DNA of 64,000 bases. Source: Cupriavidus malaysiensis. Its GTDB lineage: Bacteria; Pseudomonadota; Gammaproteobacteria; Burkholderiales; Burkholderiaceae. Each line of letters starts with the position of its first letter. Within the stretch, counting starts at the first letter, position 1. The notes below the pieces were generated by a model that was given only the letters and a program-made list of their open reading frames with translations, was not told the origin of the DNA and searched no databases. A program made the position numbers and the translations under genes. The stretch covers positions 1,922,001-1,986,000 of the forward strand of contig NZ_CP017754.1 of assembly GCF_001854325.1 (NCBI RefSeq), read 5' to 3'. Shown in pieces: positions 45,040 through 52,270 of this stretch.

Positions 45040-45546
45040 TCAGCCGGCGCGCGCCCGGGACCGCTTCGCGTAGTTTTCCGCCCACTCGGCGCGCATTTGT
45101 CGCACGGCCGCCATCGCCGCGATCTTGCACTGCAGCTTCTCCTCCGGCGTCAACCCTCCAATGTGCAGCGCGGTGTCGGACACGAGATCCTGCCGGCCCA
45201 GGCTGATCATCTTCTCCTCGATCGCCTCTTGCACAACCATGCGCTCGAGCGCCTGGGGAGGCTGGCTCATCCTGATGGCGACGTACGTGAACAGGCGGTA
45301 GGCGGCACCGCCCGCGTAGAGGCCCCACCACGCGGCCAGTACGGTGACCAGCACCGCACTCACCGAACCCGGCACGGGCGGCGAGAACAGCGCGACGGAC
45401 GTGGTGACGAGGGCGATGATGCGCGAGATCGGCCCGGCGATCTGCGTGACCGGGTAGGCCCTGCTCAGGAAGAACAGATTGACGAAAAACAGCCAGCCGA
45501 CGATCAGCAGGCCGGCGTCGAGGTACATGCGAAAGGTCCAGTCCAT
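45040..45546 (-). CDS. membrane protein, 168 aa
   Basis: Three spans (LLIVGWLFFVNLFFL, ISRIIALVTTSVALF, VSAVLVTVLAAWWGLYAG) followed by a charged helical C-terminal domain of about 75 residues ending KRSRARAG, presumably cytoplasmic. GGAGGAG precedes the ATG. Its leader carries the GGCCCC..GGGGCC hairpin and its promoter is of the 16-bp-spacer type. The family is unknown. Confidence 0.72.
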   Translation of the reverse strand: MDWTFRMYLDAGLLIVGWLFFVNLFFLSRAYPVTQIAGPISRIIALVTTSVALFSPPVPGSVSAVLVTVLAAWWGLYAGGAAYRLFTYVAIRMSQPPQALERMVVQEAIEEKMISLGRQDLVSDTALHIGGLTPEEKLQCKIAAMAAVRQMRAEWAENYAKRSRARAG

Positions 45547-45564
45547 GGGGCTCCTCCAGAGGGT

Positions 45565-45581
45565 GGCCCCAGGCAGGGGCC
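45565..45581 (-). promoter_or_regulatory. 5'UTR hairpin GGCCCCTGCCTGGGGCC
   Basis: 19 bases upstream of the ATG at 45546 on the minus strand, just before the ribosome site; third copy of the membrane-gene leader hairpin. Confidence 0.62.
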
Positions 45582-45590
45582 GGTGCCCTC

Positions 45591-45634
45591 AACCAAGCAG
45601 ATCCCTGGCAGATGTCAAGCTGTGCCCAGGCACA
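45591..45634 (-). promoter_or_regulatory. GTGCC palindrome plus 16-bp-spacer promoter (minus)
   Basis: On the minus strand: palindrome TGTGCCTGGGCACA, two bases, TTGACA (45618-45613), 16-base spacer ending CTGC, TTGGTT (45596-45591). Confidence 0.75.
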
Positions 45635-46003
45635 CCTGCACCCCGTCCGGGCACTCCGCGCCCGTGAGGGGTTGTCACCCCGACACCGTTTGATCCCTCC
45701 ACCCAGGGTGCTGAGCACCTGAACGATCGCGCACGTACACCGTGCGCTCGAACCCCCACGTGCGTGCAGGGCTCCCCCGTTGTGCGCCGATCCATCCTCG
45801 TCGTGAGGTGCTTTCGAACCCGTCGGTTAAGCGACGCCTGGCACAGGGCCACCCTTGATGCGCAATGGTCCGTGAACCCCGTCCTCACCCGATCCCTTGC
45901 GGGCGTGCGGCCTCCGGGCGGGCCATTGCGCCGGGTGTCCCCGTGCTGCTTCAGGCGCACCGACGGCTCCGAAAAGCACCCACTTCACGACGAGGGAAAC
46001 ACC
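45635..46003 (+). promoter_or_regulatory. long GC-rich leader of the LPD29-like gene
   Basis: About 370 bases without a convincing gene. It shares blocks with the leader at 55390-55705, including GTCCTCACCCG (near 45890), GCGGCCTCCGG (near 45909), a CGTACACCG block, and GACGAGGGAAA just before the ATG. It is probably a long structured 5' leader holding the promoter of the gene at 46004. Confidence 0.45.
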
Positions 46004-46684
46004 ATGATCAGCGCACAACAGCCCAGCACGCAAACCCGGAACGGCAACGTCCCGACTCACCAAAAAGCACGGTTGAACGGCCACACCACGGCACCGGCCA
46101 CGGCGACCAGCCCGGAAGCTCTGAAAACCGTGTTGACGCTGGTGGAGACCGCCCAGCTCGTCCAGAAGGTGTTGCGCGAGGCGTTCCCGGCCACGGGGTT
46201 CTACGTGAAGACCCAACGCGATGCGAACGGCGCACGGCTCCACGTCGAGTGGACGGACGGCCCCCGCGAGCAGCAGGTGAGCAAGCTCCTGCTGCCGCTG
46301 CAATCGTCGACCCCGGGCCAGTGGGGCGGCAACACCCCGGTGGAGCACTTCCGACTGACCGCGCAGGGCCCGCAACGCGTGCGCCTGGGCGCGGACCGCA
46401 TCACCCTCAAGCGCAAGTTCTCCGACGGCCTGGTGGGCAACGTCCTGCAACGCCTGGCCCACCGCCACGTCGGTCGCCTGGACCCGGAGACCCGCAAGCT
46501 CCTGACGGTCGAATCGTTCAAGAAAGGCGCCCTGATGGCGGTGGTGCTCTACGGCGTGCACTTCGGTGGCAACACCCTCCAGCACGACGTCGAGACGGCG
46601 CTTCACGACCACACCGAGGTGCAGGGCTTCCCGCGCAGCGCCACGGCCGCCGGCCTGTTCGTTCGCAAGCCCCTGAAAGCCTGA
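46004..46684 (+). CDS. LPD29-like protein, 226 aa
   Basis: After a 40-residue polar N-terminus, residues 45-95 (TAQLVQKVLREAFPATGFYVKTQ...RLHVEWTDGPREQQV) match the LPD29 module, found in polyvalent proteins of plasmids and phages. The rest is specific to this protein (SDGLVGNVLQRLAHRHVGRL; ALMAVVLYGVHFGG). The gene at 58323 carries the same module. The exact activity of LPD29 is unknown; an association with DNA transfer or early takeover functions is inferred from the families that carry it. Confidence 0.65.
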   Translation: MISAQQPSTQTRNGNVPTHQKARLNGHTTAPATATSPEALKTVLTLVETAQLVQKVLREAFPATGFYVKTQRDANGARLHVEWTDGPREQQVSKLLLPLQSSTPGQWGGNTPVEHFRLTAQGPQRVRLGADRITLKRKFSDGLVGNVLQRLAHRHVGRLDPETRKLLTVESFKKGALMAVVLYGVHFGGNTLQHDVETALHDHTEVQGFPRSATAAGLFVRKPLKA

Positions 46685-46745
46685 CCACGCTGGGGCCGCA
46701 CGCTTCGGTTTGTCGGCCCCGCACCCATCCTTGGAGATCCGCACC

Positions 46746-47057
46746 ATGGCCTACAAAAGCACCAACCCTTACCTCGAGGCGCGCTGCACGTTCGTCCTCG
46801 CCAAACTTGCGCTGATCGGCGCCCCCGACGAGGAAGACACCACGTACGAGGCGATGATCGAGGCCCAGTGCCTTGGGCACCGCGACGCCGAGGTGTCTGC
46901 GGATACGGGCGAGACGATCGACTGCTCGCTGTTTTTCGCCGACGTCCCCGAACTCCAACGGGAATGGATGTTCGGCTGGAATCAATACTTCGAGATGCGT
47001 GAGATGGAGGAGTGCGGTTCGTGCAACAGCGGCAACCCGTGCCCCATCCACGGGTGA
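46746..47057 (+). CDS. small acidic Cys-containing protein, 103 aa
   Basis: The C-terminus CGSCNSGNPCPIHG is a compact metal-binding-like tail (C-x2-C...C-x-x-H). The body is acidic and helical (PELQREWMFGWNQYFEMREMEE). GGAGA precedes the ATG. Several mobile-element proteins have such a tail, but no family name can be given. Follows the LPD29-like gene by 61 bases. Confidence 0.62.
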   Translation: MAYKSTNPYLEARCTFVLAKLALIGAPDEEDTTYEAMIEAQCLGHRDAEVSADTGETIDCSLFFADVPELQREWMFGWNQYFEMREMEECGSCNSGNPCPIHG

Positions 47058-47077
47058 GCGGCACCCACAGCAAAACG

Positions 47078-47100
47078 AAGCGGCCCGTTGGGCCGCTTGT
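47078..47100. terminator. bidirectional intrinsic terminator
   Basis: AAGCGGCCC / GGGCCGCTT with a GTT loop between the convergent genes ending at 47057 and 47105. Confidence 0.82.
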
Positions 47101-47104
47101 CGCT

Positions 47105-47455
47105 TCAGGTGGGCTCGACGACATGGACGGCGATCACGCCGGGGCCGTCAGGGTCGTGGTTTTGCACGTGGACGTCACCGTGTTCATCGTGGTGGTGGGA
47201 AAGCAGCTCGGCGAGCCGGAGGGCGTTGTCCACCACCTCGGCATGGTCCTTTCCCACGCCGGCACGCACGAGCTTGTCCAGGAGCACGGCGTCGATCGGC
47301 ATCATCGACTTCAGCACCATGACGTAGCCGCCCGATGGGTTCGGCTCGGCGACACGTCGCTGGACGGGGTCGTTCCCGATCGCGGCGATTCGACGGTTGC
47401 GCTCATCCATACGACGATGCAACTCGTCGACGGTGAGCTTCGGAGGATGCGGCAT
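47105..47455 (-). CDS. hypothetical protein, 116 aa
   Basis: A Pro-rich start followed by helical segments (LTVDELHRRMDERNRRIAAI, HAEVVDNALRLAELLSHHH) and a His/Asp-rich tail (DEHGDVHVQNHDPDGPG). GAGGAGAGA precedes the ATG. It lies 11 bases downstream of the small membrane-protein gene 47467 in one unit. The family is unknown. Confidence 0.66.
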   Translation of the reverse strand: MPHPPKLTVDELHRRMDERNRRIAAIGNDPVQRRVAEPNPSGGYVMVLKSMMPIDAVLLDKLVRAGVGKDHAEVVDNALRLAELLSHHHDEHGDVHVQNHDPDGPGVIAVHVVEPT

Positions 47456-47466
47456 GGGGTCTCTCC

Positions 47467-47697
47467 TCAGTGGCGCGTGGCGTCGCCGATCAGCGGGTTC
47501 GCCAGGGCGTCGCGCACGGCCTGGTCCGCTTTGGCCTTGTTGGCCTCGGCCGCAGCCACGGCGGAGGCGCGACGGACGGTCTCCGCTTCGAACGCCGCAC
47601 GGTCCGCGCGCTTGTCGTGCACGCGCTTCAGGAACACGCCGAACGCGACGAACAGCACGAACAGGACAGCGATAACGATTCCGACGGTTGCCAGCAT
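47467..47697 (-). CDS. small single-span membrane protein, 76 aa
   Basis: N-terminal span (MLATVGIVIAVLFVLFVAFGVFL) and a charged, Ala-rich helix (RASAVAAAEANKAKADQAVRDALA), likely a coiled-coil in the cytoplasm. GGAGGAG precedes the ATG. The leader has the GGCCCCAGCCTGGGGCC hairpin. Confidence 0.7.
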   Translation of the reverse strand: MLATVGIVIAVLFVLFVAFGVFLKRVHDKRADRAAFEAETVRRASAVAAAEANKAKADQAVRDALANPLIGDATRH

Positions 47698-47719
47698 GGG
47701 GTTTTCTCCTCCGATGGGT

Positions 47720-47736
47720 GGCCCCAGGCTGGGGCC
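47720..47736 (-). promoter_or_regulatory. 5'UTR hairpin GGCCCCAGCCTGGGGCC
   Basis: Perfect 17-base copy, 23 bases upstream of the ATG at 47697 on the minus strand; fourth copy of the element. Confidence 0.66.
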
Positions 47737-47745
47737 GTCACCCTG

Positions 47746-47773
47746 TACTTAGCGGGTCCAGGCCGCGTGTCAA
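47746..47773 (-). promoter_or_regulatory. 16-bp-spacer promoter (minus)
   Basis: TTGACA (47773-47768), 16 bases ending GGACCCGC, TAAGTA (47751-47746). It drives 47697-47105. Confidence 0.78.
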
Positions 47774-47838
47774 CAGGTCGAGCGGGACCAACGAAAAGCG
47801 GCCCGGGTGGGCCGCTGCGCGATCGTGCGATGGGTGGT

Positions 47839-48153
47839 TCAGAACGGCATCGTGATCCGAGCCTGCACCCCCATGTGCCCGTGCACGCCCTCGTTCGTGA
47901 CGTTCCGGGCGGCGAACGGGCCAAAGCCGAACTCGAGTTCGCCGGTGTGCGGAACGATTCGAGCATGATGGACAGGGCCAGCCTGCGGCGCGTTCGACCG
48001 GGCCAGGGCGGCCAGCATCGCGGCCTCGCGTCGCTGGCGCTCCCGGCGTTGCTTCGCGACGGTGAAGACGGTGAGCAGGACGAACAGCGCCGCCGCGACG
48101 AAGGGCAGCAGAACGTTGAGAAGGTGGTCGAGGTCGGTCAAGAAGTTGAGCAT
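47839..48153 (-). CDS. single-span membrane protein, 104 aa
   Basis: One N-terminal span (LLNVLLPFVAAALFVLLTVFTV) then a basic stretch (AKQRRERQRREA) and a Gly/His-containing C-terminus (ELEFGFGPFAARNV). GGAGGAA precedes the ATG. It has its own minus-strand promoter. The family is unknown. Confidence 0.66.
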   Translation of the reverse strand: MLNFLTDLDHLLNVLLPFVAAALFVLLTVFTVAKQRRERQRREAAMLAALARSNAPQAGPVHHARIVPHTGELEFGFGPFAARNVTNEGVHGHMGVQARITMPF

Positions 48154-48240
48154 GGGTTCCTCCAGTGCGTGAGCCCGGGGCGGTGCGGCGGTCGGGCAGG
48201 TCCGGCAAGGTCGGTGAGGATCCACCGAGCACCACCTCCA

Positions 48241-48268
48241 GACCTAGCAGCTTGTACGGTCTTGGCAA
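48241..48268 (-). promoter_or_regulatory. 16-bp-spacer promoter (minus)
   Basis: TTGCCA (48268-48263), 16 bases ending GCTGC, TAGGTC (48246-48241), upstream of the gene starting at 48153. Confidence 0.68.
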
Positions 48269-48294
48269 GTCCCCTTACGGGCAAAACCGGCACC

Positions 48295-48430
48295 GGAGGC
48301 CACGTCAAAAGCGGCCGGAGGCCTGGGCGGGGAGAACCCGCTGCGCGCCATGGGCCTGGGCCATCCTCCGCGGCCCGCACCCCGGGCGTCAGCACCGCCT
48401 TTCCCGCCTGAATCATCCGGTTCCCCTCCC
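48295..48430 (-). repeat. structured intergenic element, copy E (inverted)
   Basis: On the minus strand it reads GCGGTGCTGACGCCCGGGG, the core of copies A-C. It lies between the two divergent promoters of this region. It is GC-rich with several short stems. Confidence 0.5.
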
Positions 48431-48453
48431 GCGTACCCGTCCGACCGTAACCT

Positions 48454-48580
48454 GTGCCAGGGCACGACTAAACGCTATAGGGTCGGGCCATCCGATGAAG
48501 AAATACGATCGGGGCAACCGACCGACAGGGTCCGGTTTATGACGGATGCGTTTTACACGGACCCCCTATAGCGCTAGGTT
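48454..48580 (+). promoter_or_regulatory. GTGCC palindrome plus promoter with duplicated leader
   Basis: GTGCCAGGGCAC (48454-48465), then a weak -35 (48553-48558), 16 bases, TAGGTT (48575-48580). The leader from TAGGTT to the ATG at 48635 repeats that of 35494. CTATAGGGT-type words recur at 48477 and 48589. Confidence 0.6.
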
Positions 48581-48634
48581 GAAGGCATAGGGTACGCGCG
48601 AACGCAAAGCCCATTCCCCCACGGAGACCCCACC

Positions 48635-49084
48635 ATGCCGACCACCCCGCAAGCCCTGCTCGAGATCCTCACCAGCGCCAAACTCGCCTGGGCCCGGTCG
48701 ATCGACGAGCGCGACCACGGCTTCGACGACGGGGGCGTGTTCGCCCTGAACGCCACGCGCCTCAGCGTCGAGACCAGCATCACCATCGCCGGCAAGACCT
48801 ACGGCGTAACCTACGAGACGAACGACCACGGCCGCGTGTCCCGCGCACCGGCGGACGAAAGCGGCCTGGCCTGGGTCCTGTTCCAGCTCACCCTCATGTT
48901 CGGCGAGCGCTTCCAGTTCGAAGGCGACAGCCACCAGGAAGACCAGCTCGAGCACCACTACCTGTGCGGCTCCGGCCGCACCAGCCCGGTGGGCCGGTTC
49001 GCAGCGCAGATCCTCGAACAGCTCGAACGCATCGCCGAACGCGCGGCCCAGGCTTTCGCGCAACCCGTCCTCGAAGCGGCCTGA
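48635..49084 (+). CDS. hypothetical protein, 149 aa
   Basis: Soluble, with a central strand region (LSVETSITIAGKTYGVTYETNDHGR) and a helical C-terminus (FAAQILEQLERIAERAAQAFAQ). It slightly resembles early plasmid or phage proteins of unknown role. CGGAGA precedes the ATG. A small gene follows after 4 bases. Confidence 0.66.
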   Translation: MPTTPQALLEILTSAKLAWARSIDERDHGFDDGGVFALNATRLSVETSITIAGKTYGVTYETNDHGRVSRAPADESGLAWVLFQLTLMFGERFQFEGDSHQEDQLEHHYLCGSGRTSPVGRFAAQILEQLERIAERAAQAFAQPVLEAA

Positions 49085-49088
49085 CCCG

Positions 49089-49256
49089 ATGACCACCGCC
49101 GCCGAACTCCTCGCCAACGACGTCCTGAAGCAAGGCTTCGCCAGCGTCCTGGCGGGGTACGACGCGTACCGCGCGGAGCAGATCCGCGCAGAGGGCGAGG
49201 CCCTGGCCGCCTTGGTGCAGCACGAGGACGAGCGGCGGTCACGCAAGCGCCTGTAA
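49089..49256 (+). CDS. mini-protein with RRSRKRL tail, 55 aa
   Basis: Starts 4 bases after the previous stop, so it is translationally linked. A single helix-rich peptide (AAELLANDVLKQGFASVLAG, AEQIRAEGEALAALVQHEDE) ending RRSRKRL, one of five proteins in the window with such a basic Leu-terminated tail. Confidence 0.6.
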   Translation: MTTAAELLANDVLKQGFASVLAGYDAYRAEQIRAEGEALAALVQHEDERRSRKRL

Positions 49257-49290
49257 AACGATCCACCGCTCGGGTTCATCCCGGTCAACA

Positions 49291-49356
49291 CGTGCCACGG
49301 CACGGCCAATAAAAACGGAATGACGGGCTTGACGGGTGTCCAAGACCCGCTAGGTT
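49291..49356 (+). promoter_or_regulatory. GTGCC palindrome plus 16-bp-spacer promoter
   Basis: CGTGCCACGGCACG (49291-49304), TTGACG (49329-49334), 16 bases ending AGACCCGC, TAGGTT (49351-49356). Confidence 0.82.
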
Positions 49357-49398
49357 GAGGATAGAGCAGCACCACATCCGTAGGCAGAGGAGACCAGC

Positions 49399-49995
49399 AT
49401 GGAAAGCGCGAGCAGCATCTTTATTAAGTGTAGTGTGGCCTTGATTTTTGGCTCCTGCGCTGGCCTCGGCATCGTGGATGTCATGGAGGGTGTGTATGGG
49501 CATTTTCACAGGGCGGAGCAGAGCCGCAGCGACGCGGTACAGAACGATCACGTTCTCCGGAGGACGCTGATCGCGCACGACAGCGACGGTCACAAGACGC
49601 TGAACGAGGTTGCCCTTGGGGTGCCGCTGGACGATGCCATGCCGGCCTGCGAAGCCGACCCGGAAAAGGCGACGACCCTTTGCCACACGCCGCTGACGCG
49701 TACCTACGAGGGGTCCAAGGAGCTGAAGGCGGACGTATATGGCTTCCCGGCGCGCAAGGACGATGACGGAAATCCGACGGTGACGAGCATGACGGTCACC
49801 ACGAACCTCAGCTCCACCGTTGTCAAGGACGTTACGGCCAACATCACCCGTGTGTCGGCCTACAAGACTTTCCTGCAGACCAGTCAGGTGCTCGGCACTC
49901 CGACCCACGTGGACGACAACTACACCAGTTGGAGCCCGGACCAGGGCCCGGTCGTTCTCTTGGACAACACGTTCATCAGCCTCTACCAGGACTGA
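49399..49995 (+). CDS. secreted or anchored protein, paralogue 2, 198 aa
   Basis: The N-terminal hydrophobic segment (FIKCSVALIFGSCAGLGIV) is a signal anchor. The mature part has VALGVPLDDAMPACEADP followed by ATTLC, aligned with the proteins at 40794 and 50005. The remainder is strand-rich (VTSMTVTTNLSSTVV). GGAGA precedes the ATG. The first 30 codons are less GC-rich than the rest. The next gene begins 9 bases after the stop. Confidence 0.7.
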   Translation: MESASSIFIKCSVALIFGSCAGLGIVDVMEGVYGHFHRAEQSRSDAVQNDHVLRRTLIAHDSDGHKTLNEVALGVPLDDAMPACEADPEKATTLCHTPLTRTYEGSKELKADVYGFPARKDDDGNPTVTSMTVTTNLSSTVVKDVTANITRVSAYKTFLQTSQVLGTPTHVDDNYTSWSPDQGPVVLLDNTFISLYQD

Positions 49996-50004
49996 CCCAC
50001 CACC

Positions 50005-50532
50005 ATGCGCAAGCACATCCTCACCCTCGCGCTGGCCCTAGCCGGCCTGACCGTCGGCACCGCGCACGCGGCGTCACCGCTCCACCTGCTGGCGCGCGAC
50101 ACGCACGGCCACCTGACGCTCAACGGGGTTCCCCTCGGCGTCCCGGTGGCGTCCTTCGCTCCCGCGTGCCAGGGCGATCCCACGGCGGCCACCCCCCCGT
50201 GCGTGCTGACGACTCCGGAGATCGACGGGTACGGCTTCGCACAGGTCTTCGGGCTCCCCGCGGTGAAGGACGGCGCGGGCCGGCCGGTGTTCAGCGGGGC
50301 CAACGTGACCACGCATAACGGCGTGGTCGACGGCGTGCACCTCGTGTTCGCCGACGATCGGTACGTCACGCTCTTCCGCACCGCCACCAACGAGACCGTG
50401 GGCCTGGCGGACTTCACGGACCGCAACGGCGTGATGGAGTGGCACGGTGTGCTCAAGGACGCGTACATCGTCCTCGTCCCGGAGGGAGAGGGCGCGGCGT
50501 TCGGCGTGGTGCAGGAAGACCCGACGCCCTGA
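50005..50532 (+). CDS. secreted protein, paralogue 3, 175 aa
   Basis: Signal peptide MRKHILTLALALAGLTVGTAHA with cleavage after AHA. The mature part has NGVPLGVPVASFAPACQGDP followed by ATPPC, the shared family pattern, then strands (VHLVFADDRYVTLF, KDAYIVLVPEG). It forms an operon with paralogue 2; tandem duplication and divergence are likely. Probably periplasmic or exported. Confidence 0.73.
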   Translation: MRKHILTLALALAGLTVGTAHAASPLHLLARDTHGHLTLNGVPLGVPVASFAPACQGDPTAATPPCVLTTPEIDGYGFAQVFGLPAVKDGAGRPVFSGANVTTHNGVVDGVHLVFADDRYVTLFRTATNETVGLADFTDRNGVMEWHGVLKDAYIVLVPEGEGAAFGVVQEDPTP

Positions 50533-50559
50533 ACGGCACCCAACCACCAGGAGGAGCCC

Positions 50560-50880
50560 ATGGTGTTCGACCCGTTGCAGTTGTTTTTCGGTGGCGCGTG
50601 CGTGCTGACGCTCGTCACCCTCATTTGCCCCGTCTGCATGGTCGTGCTGGCGTCGGCGATCCTCTCGTACATGGTCGGCGCCGGCGTGGGCCTGAGCCTC
50701 GCGGTCGGACCCGGCATCGTCGTTCGCGCGCTGACCAGCGATCACACCCTGGGCTGGCCGGACAACTCGGGGCCCATCTGGTGCGTCGGGGTCCCCTTGG
50801 GCCTGGTGGTGTTCGTCACCCTCATGGCCCTGCTGTTCGGCGAGAAGGACGACACCCAGGCATCGCGTGCACACGCCTGA
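50560..50880 (+). CDS. multi-span membrane protein, 106 aa
   Basis: Three hydrophobic segments (CVLTLVTLICPVCMVVLASA, AGVGLSLAVGPGIVV, VGVPLGLVVFVTLMALLFG). AGGAGGAG precedes the ATG. It overlaps or abuts the next small secreted gene. The family is unknown. Confidence 0.68.
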   Translation: MVFDPLQLFFGGACVLTLVTLICPVCMVVLASAILSYMVGAGVGLSLAVGPGIVVRALTSDHTLGWPDNSGPIWCVGVPLGLVVFVTLMALLFGEKDDTQASRAHA

Positions 50881-50914
50881 CCGGGTCCCGGCCTCACGTG
50901 CGGGGCACCACCTG

Positions 50915-51139
50915 ATGCCGGCGCTGCTGGTCCTGCTGCTCGTCATGGCGGCACCCGCCCAGGCGAAGCAGGCCCAGGCCACCCTCAACGTATCCGTGAC
51001 GGTGCTCAGCTCGTGCGCCGTGTCCACGGACCAGCGGGTGGCCACCACCTGTACGGGCAGCAGCACCCCGCCCACCGTCGAGCAACGGGAGCAGGGCACC
51101 AGCCCGGGGAAGGTTCGGCTCACCGTCGTCACGTTCTGA
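50915..51139 (+). CDS. small secreted protein, 74 aa
   Basis: The ATG at 50915 gives a clean signal peptide (PALLVLLLVMAAPAQA). A longer in-frame GTG at 50867 would overlap the previous gene by 14 bases. The mature part ATLNVSVTVLSSCAVST with a second Cys (TTCTG) resembles the start of spore-coat-U/fimbrial-type domains but is far shorter. A long GTGCC palindrome follows the stop. Confidence 0.58.
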   Translation: MPALLVLLLVMAAPAQAKQAQATLNVSVTVLSSCAVSTDQRVATTCTGSSTPPTVEQREQGTSPGKVRLTVVTF

Positions 51140-51140
51140 A

Positions 51141-51221
51141 GGGCCGTGCCTTGGCACGGCCCGACCGTTCGTCGTAAAGAGCACCAGGCGCACTTGACGG
51201 CGCTATACGACCCGCTAGGTT
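51141..51221 (+). promoter_or_regulatory. 22-bp GTGCC palindrome plus 16-bp-spacer promoter
   Basis: Ten-base arms GGGCCGTGCC / GGCACGGCCC around TT (51141-51162), TTGACG (51194-51199), 16 bases ending ACGACCCGC, TAGGTT (51216-51221). Longest copy of the palindrome. It has no T-run after it. Confidence 0.82.
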
Positions 51222-51274
51222 CAACCATGAGGCAGCGCGGAGGAGCGGTGCCACCAACCCAACGAGGTACCGCC

Positions 51275-51607
51275 ATGTTCCTTTTCGATCCGTTCGCACC
51301 CGTCGGCAGCGATTTCTTGGTCTTTTGTCAGATGGTCGTGTGCTTTTTTGAGATTGTCCTGTTCTCCATGGTGATTCTGGCGACAACCGTGATAGGGGTG
51401 GGGATCTTCGCGTTAATCCTCGACGCGCTCGCCGGTGGCAATGCCGACACGAAAGACACGCCGCAGAAACGGGCTGACGGCGGCCCCGCCGCATCCATCG
51501 CTTCCTCGACCGACGCCGCTCAGACCGGCTTGCAGTCCATCGCGCTCGATGCAGCGGTCCACCAGTTGACCGACGCGGTGACCCATTCGCAGGGCACCCT
51601 GTTCTGA
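51275..51607 (+). CDS. single-span membrane protein, 110 aa
   Basis: The N-terminal 55 residues are strongly hydrophobic (FFEIVLFSMVILATTVIGVG, IFALILDALAGG) and are followed by a polar tail (KDTPQKRADGGPAASIASS). GAGGT precedes the ATG. First gene of the four-gene run 51275-53089. Confidence 0.68.
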   Translation: MFLFDPFAPVGSDFLVFCQMVVCFFEIVLFSMVILATTVIGVGIFALILDALAGGNADTKDTPQKRADGGPAASIASSTDAAQTGLQSIALDAAVHQLTDAVTHSQGTLF

Positions 51608-51662
51608 ACCGGCGCACGGCGCGAACCCGCGTCACCGTCCACCCACCACCCGGAGGCATGCC

Positions 51663-51929
51663 ATGTCCCTGATCGCTTTGTCCCACCTCATCCAGCTCGC
51701 TGTGCTCACGGGCGCCGAATCCCTTTACGTCGTGTTCGCCGCGGTGCTCGCCGGCACGGTCGGTCTGTTTGACGGCGCGGCCACGGGCCTTGCGGTCTTG
51801 CACGCGCACCTGAACGTGCTCGGCACGATCGCCCGGCACCCCTGGGTCGTGGGCCGCGTGGCGTGGGTGGTGGCGGTGCTCGTCGCGCTGGGCGGGGCCT
51901 GGCTGCACCAGAAGCGCACCGCGCACTGA
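51663..51929 (+). CDS. small membrane protein, 88 aa
   Basis: Two spans (LYVVFAAVLAGTVGLFDGAA and RVAWVVAVLVALGGAWL) with a basic C-terminus (HQKRTAH). CGGAGG precedes the ATG. The next gene starts 4 bases after the stop. Confidence 0.66.
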   Translation: MSLIALSHLIQLAVLTGAESLYVVFAAVLAGTVGLFDGAATGLAVLHAHLNVLGTIARHPWVVGRVAWVVAVLVALGGAWLHQKRTAH

Positions 51930-51933
51930 TGCC

Positions 51934-52245
51934 GTGCTCGACCTGCTGAAACGCGTGCTGGGTGCCGCCCGCCTGGGGAAAACGGCCCCCGAGCCTGCCC
52001 AGACCAGGGTCCGTCTGTTTCCCAAGCGGTACGACCCGATCGGGACCGACGAGGACGGGTACCCGATCTATTCCCGCGAGGACATGGAGGAACTGTTCGG
52101 GGGCATCCTGGCGGAGCGGCTTGAAGCGGTACGGCTCGAAGCCGAGGAGCGGGCCCGGCGCCTGGCGCAGGAGCGCGCGGAGCTGGCCGCCGTCGTCGAC
52201 ACCGTGACGACCGAACTGCCGGCCGCGCGACGGCGGCGCCTTTAA
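51934..52245 (+). CDS. coiled-coil protein with RRRRL tail, 103 aa
   Basis: GTG start 4 bases after the previous stop. An acidic/Pro-rich first half (FPKRYDPIGTDEDGYPIYS) and a long charged helix (LAERLEAVRLEAEERARRLA) end in LPAARRRRL, the tail shared with other cassette proteins. The family is unknown. Confidence 0.62.
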   Translation: MLDLLKRVLGAARLGKTAPEPAQTRVRLFPKRYDPIGTDEDGYPIYSREDMEELFGGILAERLEAVRLEAEERARRLAQERAELAAVVDTVTTELPAARRRRL

Positions 52246-52270
52246 AGCGATTCACCGCACGAGGACCATC

